A stretch of DNA of 64,000 bases from Streptomyces sp. SA15 (GTDB lineage Bacteria > Actinomycetota > Actinomycetes > Streptomycetales > Streptomycetaceae): positions 28,330-92,329 of the forward strand of contig NZ_NTGE01000026.1 in the NCBI RefSeq assembly GCF_002291145.1, written 5' to 3'. How positions within the stretch are numbered: the stretch's first letter is position 1; every line of letters starts with the position of its first letter. Shown piece by piece: positions 34,272 to 42,151 of the stretch. The notes under the pieces were generated by a model. It was not told the origin of the DNA, made no database searches, and saw only the letters and a program-made list of their open reading frames with translations. A program made the translations under genes and the position numbers.

Positions 34272-36367
34272 CCCTGCGCCGCATGCCGTCCACCCCTGCG
34301 CCGTCCACGGCGTGTACGCCGAGCCACGGGCACCACGAGCCCGATCAGCAGCCCGACGGCAAGCACGTACGGCCACCAGCCCAGCCCGTTGCTCGCGGCA
34401 CTCGCGTTGCGCGGATCGGCGGCCGGGACCCCACCGGCCGCGGCGGAGGGCCGGGCGCTCGGCGCCGCGTCGCTAGCGGCGGCCGCGCTGAGCACGACGT
34501 CGTTGCCGTCCCCGCCCCGATAGCTGATCCGGTACGTCGTGTCGTCGAGCTTCAGCTTCGCGCCCTCCTTCAGGCCGCGGAACGTGCCGGTGGTCTTCGA
34601 GCCCCCCGCGTGGTCGAGCACCGTGATCTTGCGTGCAGGGTCGGTCGCGGCGGCGGACAGATCCAGGTCCCCGGCCAGCCGCACCGGCCCCGTCACCTTC
34701 AACGGCTTGTCCCGCAGGACCAGTTCGCCCTTCGCCTTCTGCGTGTAGCCGCCGGAGACGGTGAGCCCGCTCGAGACGACACCCTCGTTCGTCACCACCC
34801 CCTTCACCGTCCCCGTGCCGGTCAACGTGGTCGTCACCTGCAGCCCCGCCGTCCCCGCGTCCAGCCGCGCCCCCGCCGAGGTGAGCCGGATCGACCTGCT
34901 GCGGGCGAGCCTCGCTCCGGAGCGCAGCGCGAGAGTCCCCTTCTTGACGGTCGTCGTCCCCGTGTACGTCACCGCCGTGCCCGTCAGCGTCGTCGTCGCG
35001 GCGCCGGACTGGACGAACGCCCCGGAGCCGCTCACCCGCGACAGCGACACCGGCGTCGAGGCGTTCTGCACCACCAGCGTCCCGTCGTTCACCACCCGAC
35101 GGCGCTCGCCGCCCATCAGCAGGGAACCGTCCCCCTGCCTCGACCCCAGCCTCAGCACCGCACCCTTCTCCACGGTCGTCGAGCCGTCGTAGTACTGCTT
35201 CGCCGCGAAGGTGACGTCGTTCCCGCGTGTCCCCGCGATCACGATGTCCCCGGCGCCGGGCGCGGACAGGGTGTCGTGGAAGACGCCGCCGCCGATGGGG
35301 GCGCCGAGCGTCACCGGGCCGTTGTAGTCGAAGGTGAGCGTCGAACGGTAGCGCGCCGCCAGCAGGTTGATGTAGACCGTCTCGGCGGTGCCGGGCATGA
35401 AGATCTTGTTGGTCGTCCCGTCGCCCCACTGGACGTTCGCGCCCTTGATGTTGGTGCCGCGCTTGTTGACGTTCTTGCGCGCGGGCGTCCAGTTCAGGGC
35501 GGGGTCGCTGAGCGAGGGATCGGTGTCGCCGCCCTGGTTCGACCAGCTGTACTGCCCGGTCAGGACGACCTTGCTGCCCGGCCGCGACTGGACGTTGATG
35601 TCACTGCCGTACTCGCGCTGGTAGAAGTCCATGCCCATGGTGACGGTCTGGCCCAGCGGGGTGTCGACGGTGAACGTGCCCTGGTTGAGGATCTTGCGCA
35701 CGTTGGGCAGTGACGTCGCGTACTCCGGGCGCCCGGCGTTCACCTGCGTGCCGTTGTCGATCACCCCGGAGAAGGAGTGGATGCCCGACAGGTCCCAGGT
35801 CCCCCAGAGGAACCTCGGCTGGGTGATCAGCCCGGAGCCGCTGATGTTGCCCAGGTTGTAGGCGCTTTTCAGGGAGAGCCGCAGGGTGCCGTTGACCCGG
35901 ATGTTGTCCTGGTTGAGCCGGAACGCCGGAGTGTTGTACGGAAAGTGGCCGATCAGCCCGGTCGTACCGCCGTTGCCGTACTGCAGGGTGGCGCCGCGCT
36001 CGACCGTGATCGCCGGCGGGTCCGGGTTGGTGACCGTGACGTAGGGGTGGTTGCCGCCCTGCGTGCTCACCTTCTGCCGCTGCCGGGCCTTCGGCAGCGT
36101 GAAGTCGCTGTCCTTGGTCAGCACCAGCGTCCCGCCGCCGCGCACGGTGAGTGTCCCCTCGCCGCGGAACACGCCGTCGTACGTCGTCGTCCCCGAGGGC
36201 ACGGTCACGACCGTGTCGCCGGTGAGCGTCACGTCCCGGTCGGCGAGAACGTCGGCGGTGACGTCACGAGGGCCGGCCGCTGCGGCAGGGGGAGCGGTGG
36301 CGAGGAGGGCGGCCACCGCCGCGAGGGCGCCGACGGCCGCTGCTGTCTTGTGGGTATGGCTGCGCAC
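34268..36367 (-). CDS. Exported beta-strand repeat protein with C-terminal membrane anchor
   Basis: The start is set at GTG 36367 because VRSHTHKTAAAVGALAAVAALLATAPPAAA is a good signal peptide; the frame is open to 36475 but the extra residues do not look like a leader. The protein has 699 residues. The body is rich in short beta repeats such as GTTTVKKGTLALRSGA and GSTTVEKGAVLRLGS, the pattern of autotransporter-associated (PATR-like) solenoids. A Pro/Ala/Ser stretch, a membrane helix (WWPYVLAVGLLIGLVVPVA) and an Arg-rich tail end it, with no LPxTG motif. It is divergent from the GH43/galactanase operon. I suggest a surface-displayed glycan-binding or -cleaving protein. Confidence 0.7.
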   Translation of the reverse strand: MRSHTHKTAAAVGALAAVAALLATAPPAAAAGPRDVTADVLADRDVTLTGDTVVTVPSGTTTYDGVFRGEGTLTVRGGGTLVLTKDSDFTLPKARQRQKVSTQGGNHPYVTVTNPDPPAITVERGATLQYGNGGTTGLIGHFPYNTPAFRLNQDNIRVNGTLRLSLKSAYNLGNISGSGLITQPRFLWGTWDLSGIHSFSGVIDNGTQVNAGRPEYATSLPNVRKILNQGTFTVDTPLGQTVTMGMDFYQREYGSDINVQSRPGSKVVLTGQYSWSNQGGDTDPSLSDPALNWTPARKNVNKRGTNIKGANVQWGDGTTNKIFMPGTAETVYINLLAARYRSTLTFDYNGPVTLGAPIGGGVFHDTLSAPGAGDIVIAGTRGNDVTFAAKQYYDGSTTVEKGAVLRLGSRQGDGSLLMGGERRRVVNDGTLVVQNASTPVSLSRVSGSGAFVQSGAATTTLTGTAVTYTGTTTVKKGTLALRSGARLARSRSIRLTSAGARLDAGTAGLQVTTTLTGTGTVKGVVTNEGVVSSGLTVSGGYTQKAKGELVLRDKPLKVTGPVRLAGDLDLSAAATDPARKITVLDHAGGSKTTGTFRGLKEGAKLKLDDTTYRISYRGGDGNDVVLSAAAASDAAPSARPSAAAGGVPAADPRNASAASNGLGWWPYVLAVGLLIGLVVPVARRTRRGRRRGGRHAAQG

Positions 36368-36528
36368 GTGAGCGGAGACGGGGCGGGACGGCGACCGATA
36401 ACAGAAATCTGTCGACGGGATTCTGCAGGCAGGCGACGAGAACCGGCAGACACACGGCAGGATCCGTGACCGCATTCTTCATCCCGTCCAACCCGTTGAC
36501 CTCCCCCTTCCACACCCTTACCTTTTCG

Positions 36529-36569
36529 GCGTTCGTGATAACAAATGGCGTTCGTAATATCGAACGCCA
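36529..36569. promoter_or_regulatory. Palindromic operator between repeat-protein gene and GH43 operon
   Basis: TGGCGTTCG-TAATAT-CGAACGCCA (36546-36569) is a perfect 9-6-9 inverted repeat. A third half-site, CGGCGTTCGTGAT, lies immediately upstream at 36528-36540. The palindrome ends 35 bp before the GH43 start codon. Its AT-rich centre differs from the LacI sites in the window, so a different regulator family (for example IclR or GntR) is likely. Confidence 0.65.
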
Positions 36570-36604
36570 CTCTCAGGACACCCCACCCCCGAGAGGCAGT
36601 CCGT

Positions 36605-37720
36605 ATGAGCCGCGACAACGACCTGCCCGAAGCCACCGAAGCCACCGAAGCCTCCGAGGCCCCCAGCCGCAGACTGATGCTGAAGGGCGCCCTGGCCGCA
36701 GGCGCCCTGGCGGCGGTCACCCCCGGCATCGCCCACGCCGCCCCGACCCCGAAGGCAGCCCCCTACGTGAACCCGCTCGTCCGCAACCGCGCCGATCCGC
36801 ACATCCACCGTCACGCCGACGGCTTCTACTACTTCACGGCCACCGCTCCCGAGTACGACCGCATCATCCTGCGCCGCTCCCGCACCCTGAACGGCCTCGC
36901 GACCGCCGCCGAGTCCGTCATCTGGCGCAAGCACGCCACCGGAAACATGGGCGCGCACATCTGGGCGCCGGAGATCCACCGCATCGGCGGCAAGTGGTAC
37001 ATCTACTTCGCCGCCGCGCCCGCCGAGAAGGTGTGGGACATCCGCATCTGGGTCCTGGAGAACGCGAGCCGCGATCCCTTCAAGGGCACCTGGGTCGAGC
37101 GCGGCCAGCTCAAGACGGCGTGGGAGACCTTCTCCCTCGACGCCACCACCTTCACCCACCGGGGCAGCCGCTACCTCGCCTGGGCGCAGCACGAGCCCGG
37201 CCTGGACAACAACACGGGCATCTTCCTGTCGAAGATGGCGAACCCGTGGACCCTGACGGGACCCCAAGTCCGGCTCTCCACCCCGGAGTTCGACTGGGAA
37301 CGCATCGGCTTCAAGGTCAACGAGGGCCCGTCGGTCATCACCCGCAACGGCCGCCTCTTCATGTCGTACTCGGCCAGCGCCACCGACGCCAACTACTGCA
37401 TGGGCCTGCTGACCGCCGACGTGGACAGCGACCTCATGAACCCGGCCAGCTGGTCCAAGTCGCCCACACCGGTCTTCACCAGCAACGACACCACCAAGCA
37501 GTACGGCCCCGGCCACAACAGCTTCACGGTCGCCGAGGACGGCCGCAGTGACGTCCTCGTCTACCACGCCCGCCAGTACAAGGAGATCAACGGCGACCCG
37601 CTGAACGACCCCAACCGCCACACCCGCATCCAGAAGCTGGGCTGGAACGCCGACGGCACCCCGAACTTCGGCATACCGGTGGCCGACACGGCCGCCGCGA
37701 CGGCGAAGGAGAGTGCGTGA
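36605..37720 (+). CDS. Exported GH43 hydrolase, alpha-L-arabinofuranosidase-like
   Basis: The start MSRDNDLPEATEATEA follows AGGCAG; an upstream frame start at 36545 lies within the operator. The protein has 371 residues. The leader SRRLMLKGALAAGALAAV is Tat-like. GH43 catalytic residues in context are D64 (NRADPHI), D179 (FSLDATTF) and E240 (KVNEGPS). The sequence NPLVRNRADPHI resembles exo-alpha-1,5-arabinofuranosidases (GH43_26). It would trim arabinan side chains of pectin outside the cell. The next gene begins 1 bp after its stop, so the two are co-translated. Confidence 0.85.
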   Translation: MSRDNDLPEATEATEASEAPSRRLMLKGALAAGALAAVTPGIAHAAPTPKAAPYVNPLVRNRADPHIHRHADGFYYFTATAPEYDRIILRRSRTLNGLATAAESVIWRKHATGNMGAHIWAPEIHRIGGKWYIYFAAAPAEKVWDIRIWVLENASRDPFKGTWVERGQLKTAWETFSLDATTFTHRGSRYLAWAQHEPGLDNNTGIFLSKMANPWTLTGPQVRLSTPEFDWERIGFKVNEGPSVITRNGRLFMSYSASATDANYCMGLLTADVDSDLMNPASWSKSPTPVFTSNDTTKQYGPGHNSFTVAEDGRSDVLVYHARQYKEINGDPLNDPNRHTRIQKLGWNADGTPNFGIPVADTAAATAKESA

Positions 37721-37721
37721 G

Positions 37722-39134
37722 ATGAGACGTGCCTACGCCACCCTCCTCGCCCTCTGCCTGGTACTGCTCGGCGCCCTCGCCACCGCCGGACCCGCCCAGG
37801 CCGCACCCCAGACGATCACCAACGGCACGCAGTTCACCGACACTTCGGGGAACCCCGTGCACGCCCACGGCGGCGGTGTCATCAAGGTCGGGAACTACTA
37901 CTACTGGTTCGGCGAGCACCGCAACGCCGACAACACCTTCCGGTACGTGGACGCCTACCGCTCCACCGACCTGAAGAACTGGGAGTTCCGCAACCACGTC
38001 CTGACCGAGTCGAGCGCCCCCGAGCTGGCCACCGCCAACATCGAGCGCCCCAAGGTCATGTACAACGCCTCCACCGGCAAGTTCGTGATGTGGATGCACA
38101 AGGAGAACGGCACCGACTACAGCGAGGCCCGCGCCGCCGTCGCCGTCTCCGACACGGTCGACGGCAACTACACCTACCGGGGCAGCTTCCGCCCGCTCGG
38201 CCAGCACATGTCCCGCGACATCACGGTCTACGTCGACACCGACGGCGCCGGCTACATGATCTCCGCCGCCCGCGAGAACTACGACCTGCACATCTACCGG
38301 CTCACCGCCGACTACACCGGCATCGCGAGCCTGGTGGCCAACCCTTGGCCGGGCGGCCACCGGGAGGCCCCGGCGTTGTTCAAGCGCGGCAACGTCTACT
38401 TCATGCTGACCTCGGGCGCGACCGGCTGGAATCCCAACCAGCAGCAGTACGCCACCGCCACGAACCTCGCCGGTCCCTGGTCGGCGATGAAGAACATCGG
38501 CGACTCGACGACATACGGTTCGCAGACGACGTACGTCCTTCCGGTGCAGGGCAGTTCGGGCACCTCGTACCTCTATATGGGCGACCGCTGGGGCAACTCC
38601 TTCGGCGGGACCGTCAACGACTCGCGGTACGTGTGGCTGCCGTTGACCTTCCCGAACTCCACCTCGATGTCGATGTCCTGGTCCCCGGAGGTCACCATCG
38701 ACACGGCCGCCGGGACGATCAGCGGCACGAGCGCCACGTACAACACACTGATCGCCCGGCACAGCGGCAGGTGCGCGGACGTGACGAGCCAGTCGCTGTG
38801 GCAGGGCGCGCAGATCAAGCAGTACGACTGCAACGGCGGCAACAACCAGAAGTACTGGTTCAAGTCCGTCGGCAGCGGCTACTACCAGCTGATGGTTCGG
38901 AGCAGCTCCCTGTGCGTGCAGGAGAACGCGAGCACTGTCACGCAGGAGAACTGCAACTCGTCCGCCACCAGCCAGCAGTGGTCGCTCACCACCACGGGCT
39001 CCTACGTGAACATCAAGTCCCGCGCGACCGGAGAGTGCCTGGACGTGAACGGCGCGTCCACCGCCAACTCCGCCGCGATCATCACATACACCTGCAACGG
39101 AGCGACCAACCAGCAGTGGGCGCGCGGAACATGA
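37722..39134 (+). CDS. Exported GH43_24-like exo-beta-1,3-galactanase with CBM13
   Basis: The ATG at 37722 (MRRAYATLLALCLVLLGALA) follows AAGGAGAG. The protein has 470 residues with a Sec signal peptide ending near AQA. The catalytic propeller (about 30-330) shows VHAHGGGVIKVGNYYYWFGEHR and ANIERPKVMYN, the pattern of GH43_24 galactanases, a subfamily that I recall lacks the usual catalytic base. A ricin-type CBM13 trefoil follows (ARHSGRCADV, SSLCVQE, TGECLDV with Q-W motifs). It likely removes galactose from beta-1,3-galactan of arabinogalactans. The gene is convergent with the PL4 lyase gene, 15 bp apart. Confidence 0.85.
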   Translation: MRRAYATLLALCLVLLGALATAGPAQAAPQTITNGTQFTDTSGNPVHAHGGGVIKVGNYYYWFGEHRNADNTFRYVDAYRSTDLKNWEFRNHVLTESSAPELATANIERPKVMYNASTGKFVMWMHKENGTDYSEARAAVAVSDTVDGNYTYRGSFRPLGQHMSRDITVYVDTDGAGYMISAARENYDLHIYRLTADYTGIASLVANPWPGGHREAPALFKRGNVYFMLTSGATGWNPNQQQYATATNLAGPWSAMKNIGDSTTYGSQTTYVLPVQGSSGTSYLYMGDRWGNSFGGTVNDSRYVWLPLTFPNSTSMSMSWSPEVTIDTAAGTISGTSATYNTLIARHSGRCADVTSQSLWQGAQIKQYDCNGGNNQKYWFKSVGSGYYQLMVRSSSLCVQENASTVTQENCNSSATSQQWSLTTTGSYVNIKSRATGECLDVNGASTANSAAIITYTCNGATNQQWARGT

Positions 39135-39149
39135 CCGACAGCAAGATGA

Positions 39150-40829
39150 TCAGGCCAGCAGGTCGATCGCATCGATCGAGGTCCCCGCACTGAGGAAGCC
39201 GGTCGTCCCCGACCCGCTCACCACGTCGATCCTGAGCACGTTGTACTGGCCCGTGTCCGTCTTCCAGGCGGACGCCGGGACGCTGTACGTGAACGTGTGG
39301 TTGTTGCCCCGGTACGAGCCGTTGGTCAGCGACCGGGTGTTCGGCTGGGTGGGCGGCGAGGGGATGGCCGACGTCCAGGCGTCGTTGACGGTGACCTGCG
39401 GGCGGCCGTTGGCGTAGGCCGTCGTCACGCCGATCCGCAGGGTGTGCGCGGCGGCGGCCTGGGCGGCGGTCAGCCTGAAGTACACGAGCAGGCCGCTGTT
39501 GACGTCCTTCCAGAGGTAGCAGGGGAAGGCCGAGGTCTCGCTGCCGCTGCCGATCACCACGTTGCCGGTCCAGGCGGCGGCCCGGACGTCCGACGGGTGC
39601 GCGTACGTCATCAGGCCGGCGTTCTTGAAGCCGCTCGGTGTGCCGTTCCAGTCGTTGATTCGCCAGATCGCGCTCGCGTTACTCGGGTCGTTCGAGGAGG
39701 GGATGGCGATCGAGTTGAGGGTGGTCGTGCCGCCAGCGGATACGGTCACCGATGTACTGTATACAGCCAACTCGCTCTTGTAGACGGTCAGTGTGTATGT
39801 CCCCGGCAGCACCCCGCCGATCGAGAAGTAGCCGTCCGAGGCCCGCGCCGAACCCCAGTACTGCGCCGTCGAGTTGGCGAGCCCGACGGTGTACGGGTGC
39901 GCGGTGTTCCGGCCCGTGATGCCGACCCCGGAGACCCGGCCCCGACCGCTCGCGCCGACGTAGCCCGAGATGCCGAGCGAGTCCGCCCACGAGGTGGTCA
40001 GCGTGCCCGGGAACAGCGACGAGGAGGGCGCTCCACCGTCCGTGAAGGCGATGACGTACGGGCCCTGGAGGCCGAAGCGCTGGGCCTCGGTCTGGTTCTG
40101 GCCGTAGTACAGGATCTCGTACAGGCCGCCGCCGTCCGCGCTCTGGTGGCGCAGGAGGGAGCGGTAGAAGGGACCGCCGGATGCCTTCTCGTGGTTGCTG
40201 CGCACCATCCACAGCCCGACGCCGCCGCTGCTCCAGCCGATGTGGTCGTAGTCCATCACCCGCAGCTTCGAGAAGTGCTTCGAGCGGGTCTGGCCGTCGG
40301 ACTTCGCGAACACGTCCGAGGCCTCGATGGTGCTGTTCGTGTACGTGTAGGAGTCGGGTTCGTCGTTCAGGAACAGGCCCTTCTTCACGCGCACGATGTA
40401 GCGGGTCGCGGAGACGGACGTGTCGGCTTTGTTGGTCCACAGGTAGACGTTGTTCTCGCCGCTGCGGGCCGCGTAGTAGTGCTTCAGCGTTCCGTACGCG
40501 ACGGAGACCAGGATCGTCGAACCGGACTGCTTGATGGACACGGTGGAGGTGCCGAGGCCGGACTCGATGTGCGAGTTCATGCCGCCGTAGCCCTGGTACT
40601 CCACGCCCCGGTAGACCAGCGAGGTCAGGTCGCCGTTGGTCTTGCTGACCTTGAACACGAGGTTGGCGCCGGTGTCGACGACGTACTGCGAACCGTCGTC
40701 TGTATACCCGAAGCCGGCGGCTGACGCGCTCTGCGCGAGCGGCCCGGCGAGGGCGGCCGAACCGGCGGCGGCCGCGGTGCCGAGCACGAAGGTACGGCGA
40801 CGGACCGGTCTGTTCGAGGATCCGGACAT
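39150..40829 (-). CDS. Exported rhamnogalacturonan lyase, PL4 family
   Basis: The 559-residue protein has a Tat-type leader RRRTFVLGTAAAAGSAALAG. The N-terminal beta-sandwich lyase domain (about 40-300) begins YVVDTGANLVFKVSKTNGDLTSLVYRG and contains HYYAARSGENNVYLWTN. A middle FN3-like domain (about 300-370) has GYFSIGGVLPGTYTLTVYKSE. The C-terminal CBM-like domain starts IWRINDWNGTPSGFKNA, which is the signature order of RhgB-type PL4 enzymes. It cleaves the rhamnogalacturonan I backbone by beta-elimination. It is divergent from the CE12 acetylesterase gene, sharing a 216-bp promoter region. Confidence 0.9.
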   Translation of the reverse strand: MSGSSNRPVRRRTFVLGTAAAAGSAALAGPLAQSASAAGFGYTDDGSQYVVDTGANLVFKVSKTNGDLTSLVYRGVEYQGYGGMNSHIESGLGTSTVSIKQSGSTILVSVAYGTLKHYYAARSGENNVYLWTNKADTSVSATRYIVRVKKGLFLNDEPDSYTYTNSTIEASDVFAKSDGQTRSKHFSKLRVMDYDHIGWSSGGVGLWMVRSNHEKASGGPFYRSLLRHQSADGGGLYEILYYGQNQTEAQRFGLQGPYVIAFTDGGAPSSSLFPGTLTTSWADSLGISGYVGASGRGRVSGVGITGRNTAHPYTVGLANSTAQYWGSARASDGYFSIGGVLPGTYTLTVYKSELAVYSTSVTVSAGGTTTLNSIAIPSSNDPSNASAIWRINDWNGTPSGFKNAGLMTYAHPSDVRAAAWTGNVVIGSGSETSAFPCYLWKDVNSGLLVYFRLTAAQAAAAHTLRIGVTTAYANGRPQVTVNDAWTSAIPSPPTQPNTRSLTNGSYRGNNHTFTYSVPASAWKTDTGQYNVLRIDVVSGSGTTGFLSAGTSIDAIDLLA

Positions 40830-40907
40830 GGGGGTGCCTCCTTCGGAGGGAGGGAGATGTGGGGGTGGGGGTGCCTGTGATGTTTGGCAGAGTGACAGTT
40901 GAATCGA

Positions 40908-40982
40908 TTTCGCGAAAGGGCTTTCACTCCCTCGAAGTTGGCGACCTTGCGAATCCGGTCCAAGGTCTAGAAAGCGCTTGCC
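40908..40982. promoter_or_regulatory. Operator-like palindromes between PL4 and CE12 genes
   Basis: TTTCGCGAAA (40908-40917), GAAAG-GG-CTTTC (40914-40925) and TAGAAAGCGCTTGCC (40968-40982, core AAGCGCTT) lie between the divergent lyase and esterase genes. The last shares AAGCGCTT with the operator at 5388-5402, pointing to LacI-family control and possible cross-talk between the two clusters. Confidence 0.55.
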
Positions 40983-41045
40983 AACAGCGGTACCGTCCTG
41001 CGGCCAGGCCTTGTCGCCCTGTCGCAGGAGTGTCGGAGGAGCCGA

Positions 41046-42086
41046 ATGAGACGTTTCAACCTCGCCCTAATGGCGGCGCTGACCCTGAGCGCCGGTCTGA
41101 CCGCCGTACCGGCCCAGGCCCACGACCGGAAACCGCTGGGCATCGAGAACTGCACCGCCACCGCCTGCCACTTCGACGTCCCGCCCGGCACCTACGACGT
41201 GAAGGTCCTCCTCGGCGGCGACGCCGAGTCGAGCACGAGCATCGGCGGGGAGACCCGGCGCTCACTGCTCCCCGAGACATCGGTCACCGCCGGCGAGCGG
41301 GTCGCCCGCAGCTTCACCGTGAACGTCCGCACGCCCGAGGGCGAGCCGACCGGCCCCGAGGGCACACCCGGACTGGACCTGGTACTCGGCGGCCCGGCCC
41401 CCGCGCTCGCCGACATCAAGGTCACACCAGCCCGGCACGCCCGCCAGATCTTCCTCGTCGGCGACTCCACGGTCTGCGACCAGCCCGGCGACCCGTACTC
41501 CGGCTGGGGCCAGCAGCTGCCCCAGTACCTGCGCAAGGGCGTGTCCGTCGCCAACTACGCGGACTCCGGCGAGAGCACGGTGTCGTATCTCGCCGACACG
41601 CGGCTGTGGGCCACGGTCCAGCCGCAGATCCGCCGCGGCGACCTGGTCCTCATCCAGCTCGCCCACAACGACAAGACGACGGACGAGGCGACCTACCGGG
41701 CCAATCTTGAGAGCCTGGTGGCGGGTGTGCGGGAGAAGGGCGGAAAGCCGGTCCTCGTCACCCCGATCGTGCGACGCTGGTTCAACTCCGACGGCACCTT
41801 GAACAACAACACCGCACTCCTCGTCAACGGCCTCGGCGTCGACCACCCGGCCGTCATCCGCTCGGTCGCCGCCGCCAAGGACGTCCCGCTGATCGACCTG
41901 ACGGCGAAGACGAAGGCGGTCGTGGAGTCCCTGGGCGTCGAGGCCTCCAAGGCGCTGTACCTCTACAACGAGAAACGGGACAACACCCACACCTCCACCC
42001 ATGGCGCCACGGTCTACGCGAGCCTGGTCCGCGACGAACTCGTCGCCCAGCACCTGGTGCCGCAGGGCCTGGCCAGGGTGGGATGA
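41046..42086 (+). CDS. Exported rhamnogalacturonan acetylesterase, CE12 (SGNH)
   Basis: The 346-residue protein has a signal peptide MRRFNLALMAALTLSAGLTA ending near AQA. An N-terminal beta domain of about 100 residues precedes the SGNH hydrolase domain. Block I is LVGDSTVCD with Ser141. The HND of block III is in QLAHNDKTTDEATY. The Asp-His pair is in RDNTHTSTHGA. This is the CE12 pattern. It removes acetyl groups from galacturonic acid in rhamnogalacturonan so that the neighbouring PL4 lyase can act. It follows the shared promoter region and leads into the DUF2264 gene 65 bp downstream. Confidence 0.9.
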   Translation: MRRFNLALMAALTLSAGLTAVPAQAHDRKPLGIENCTATACHFDVPPGTYDVKVLLGGDAESSTSIGGETRRSLLPETSVTAGERVARSFTVNVRTPEGEPTGPEGTPGLDLVLGGPAPALADIKVTPARHARQIFLVGDSTVCDQPGDPYSGWGQQLPQYLRKGVSVANYADSGESTVSYLADTRLWATVQPQIRRGDLVLIQLAHNDKTTDEATYRANLESLVAGVREKGGKPVLVTPIVRRWFNSDGTLNNNTALLVNGLGVDHPAVIRSVAAAKDVPLIDLTAKTKAVVESLGVEASKALYLYNEKRDNTHTSTHGATVYASLVRDELVAQHLVPQGLARVG

Positions 42087-42151
42087 ACGCCTGGGGCGCT
42101 CCGACCGGAACCGGGGCGCCCCAGGTCTGAACCGTCCGAGGAAAGAGAGCC

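Noticed and set aside
33976..34308. Extension of the transposase remnant frame toward the terminator
   Set aside because: The frame stays open but the residues (Arg/Gly/Ala-rich) do not resemble transposase, and it runs through a strong hairpin.
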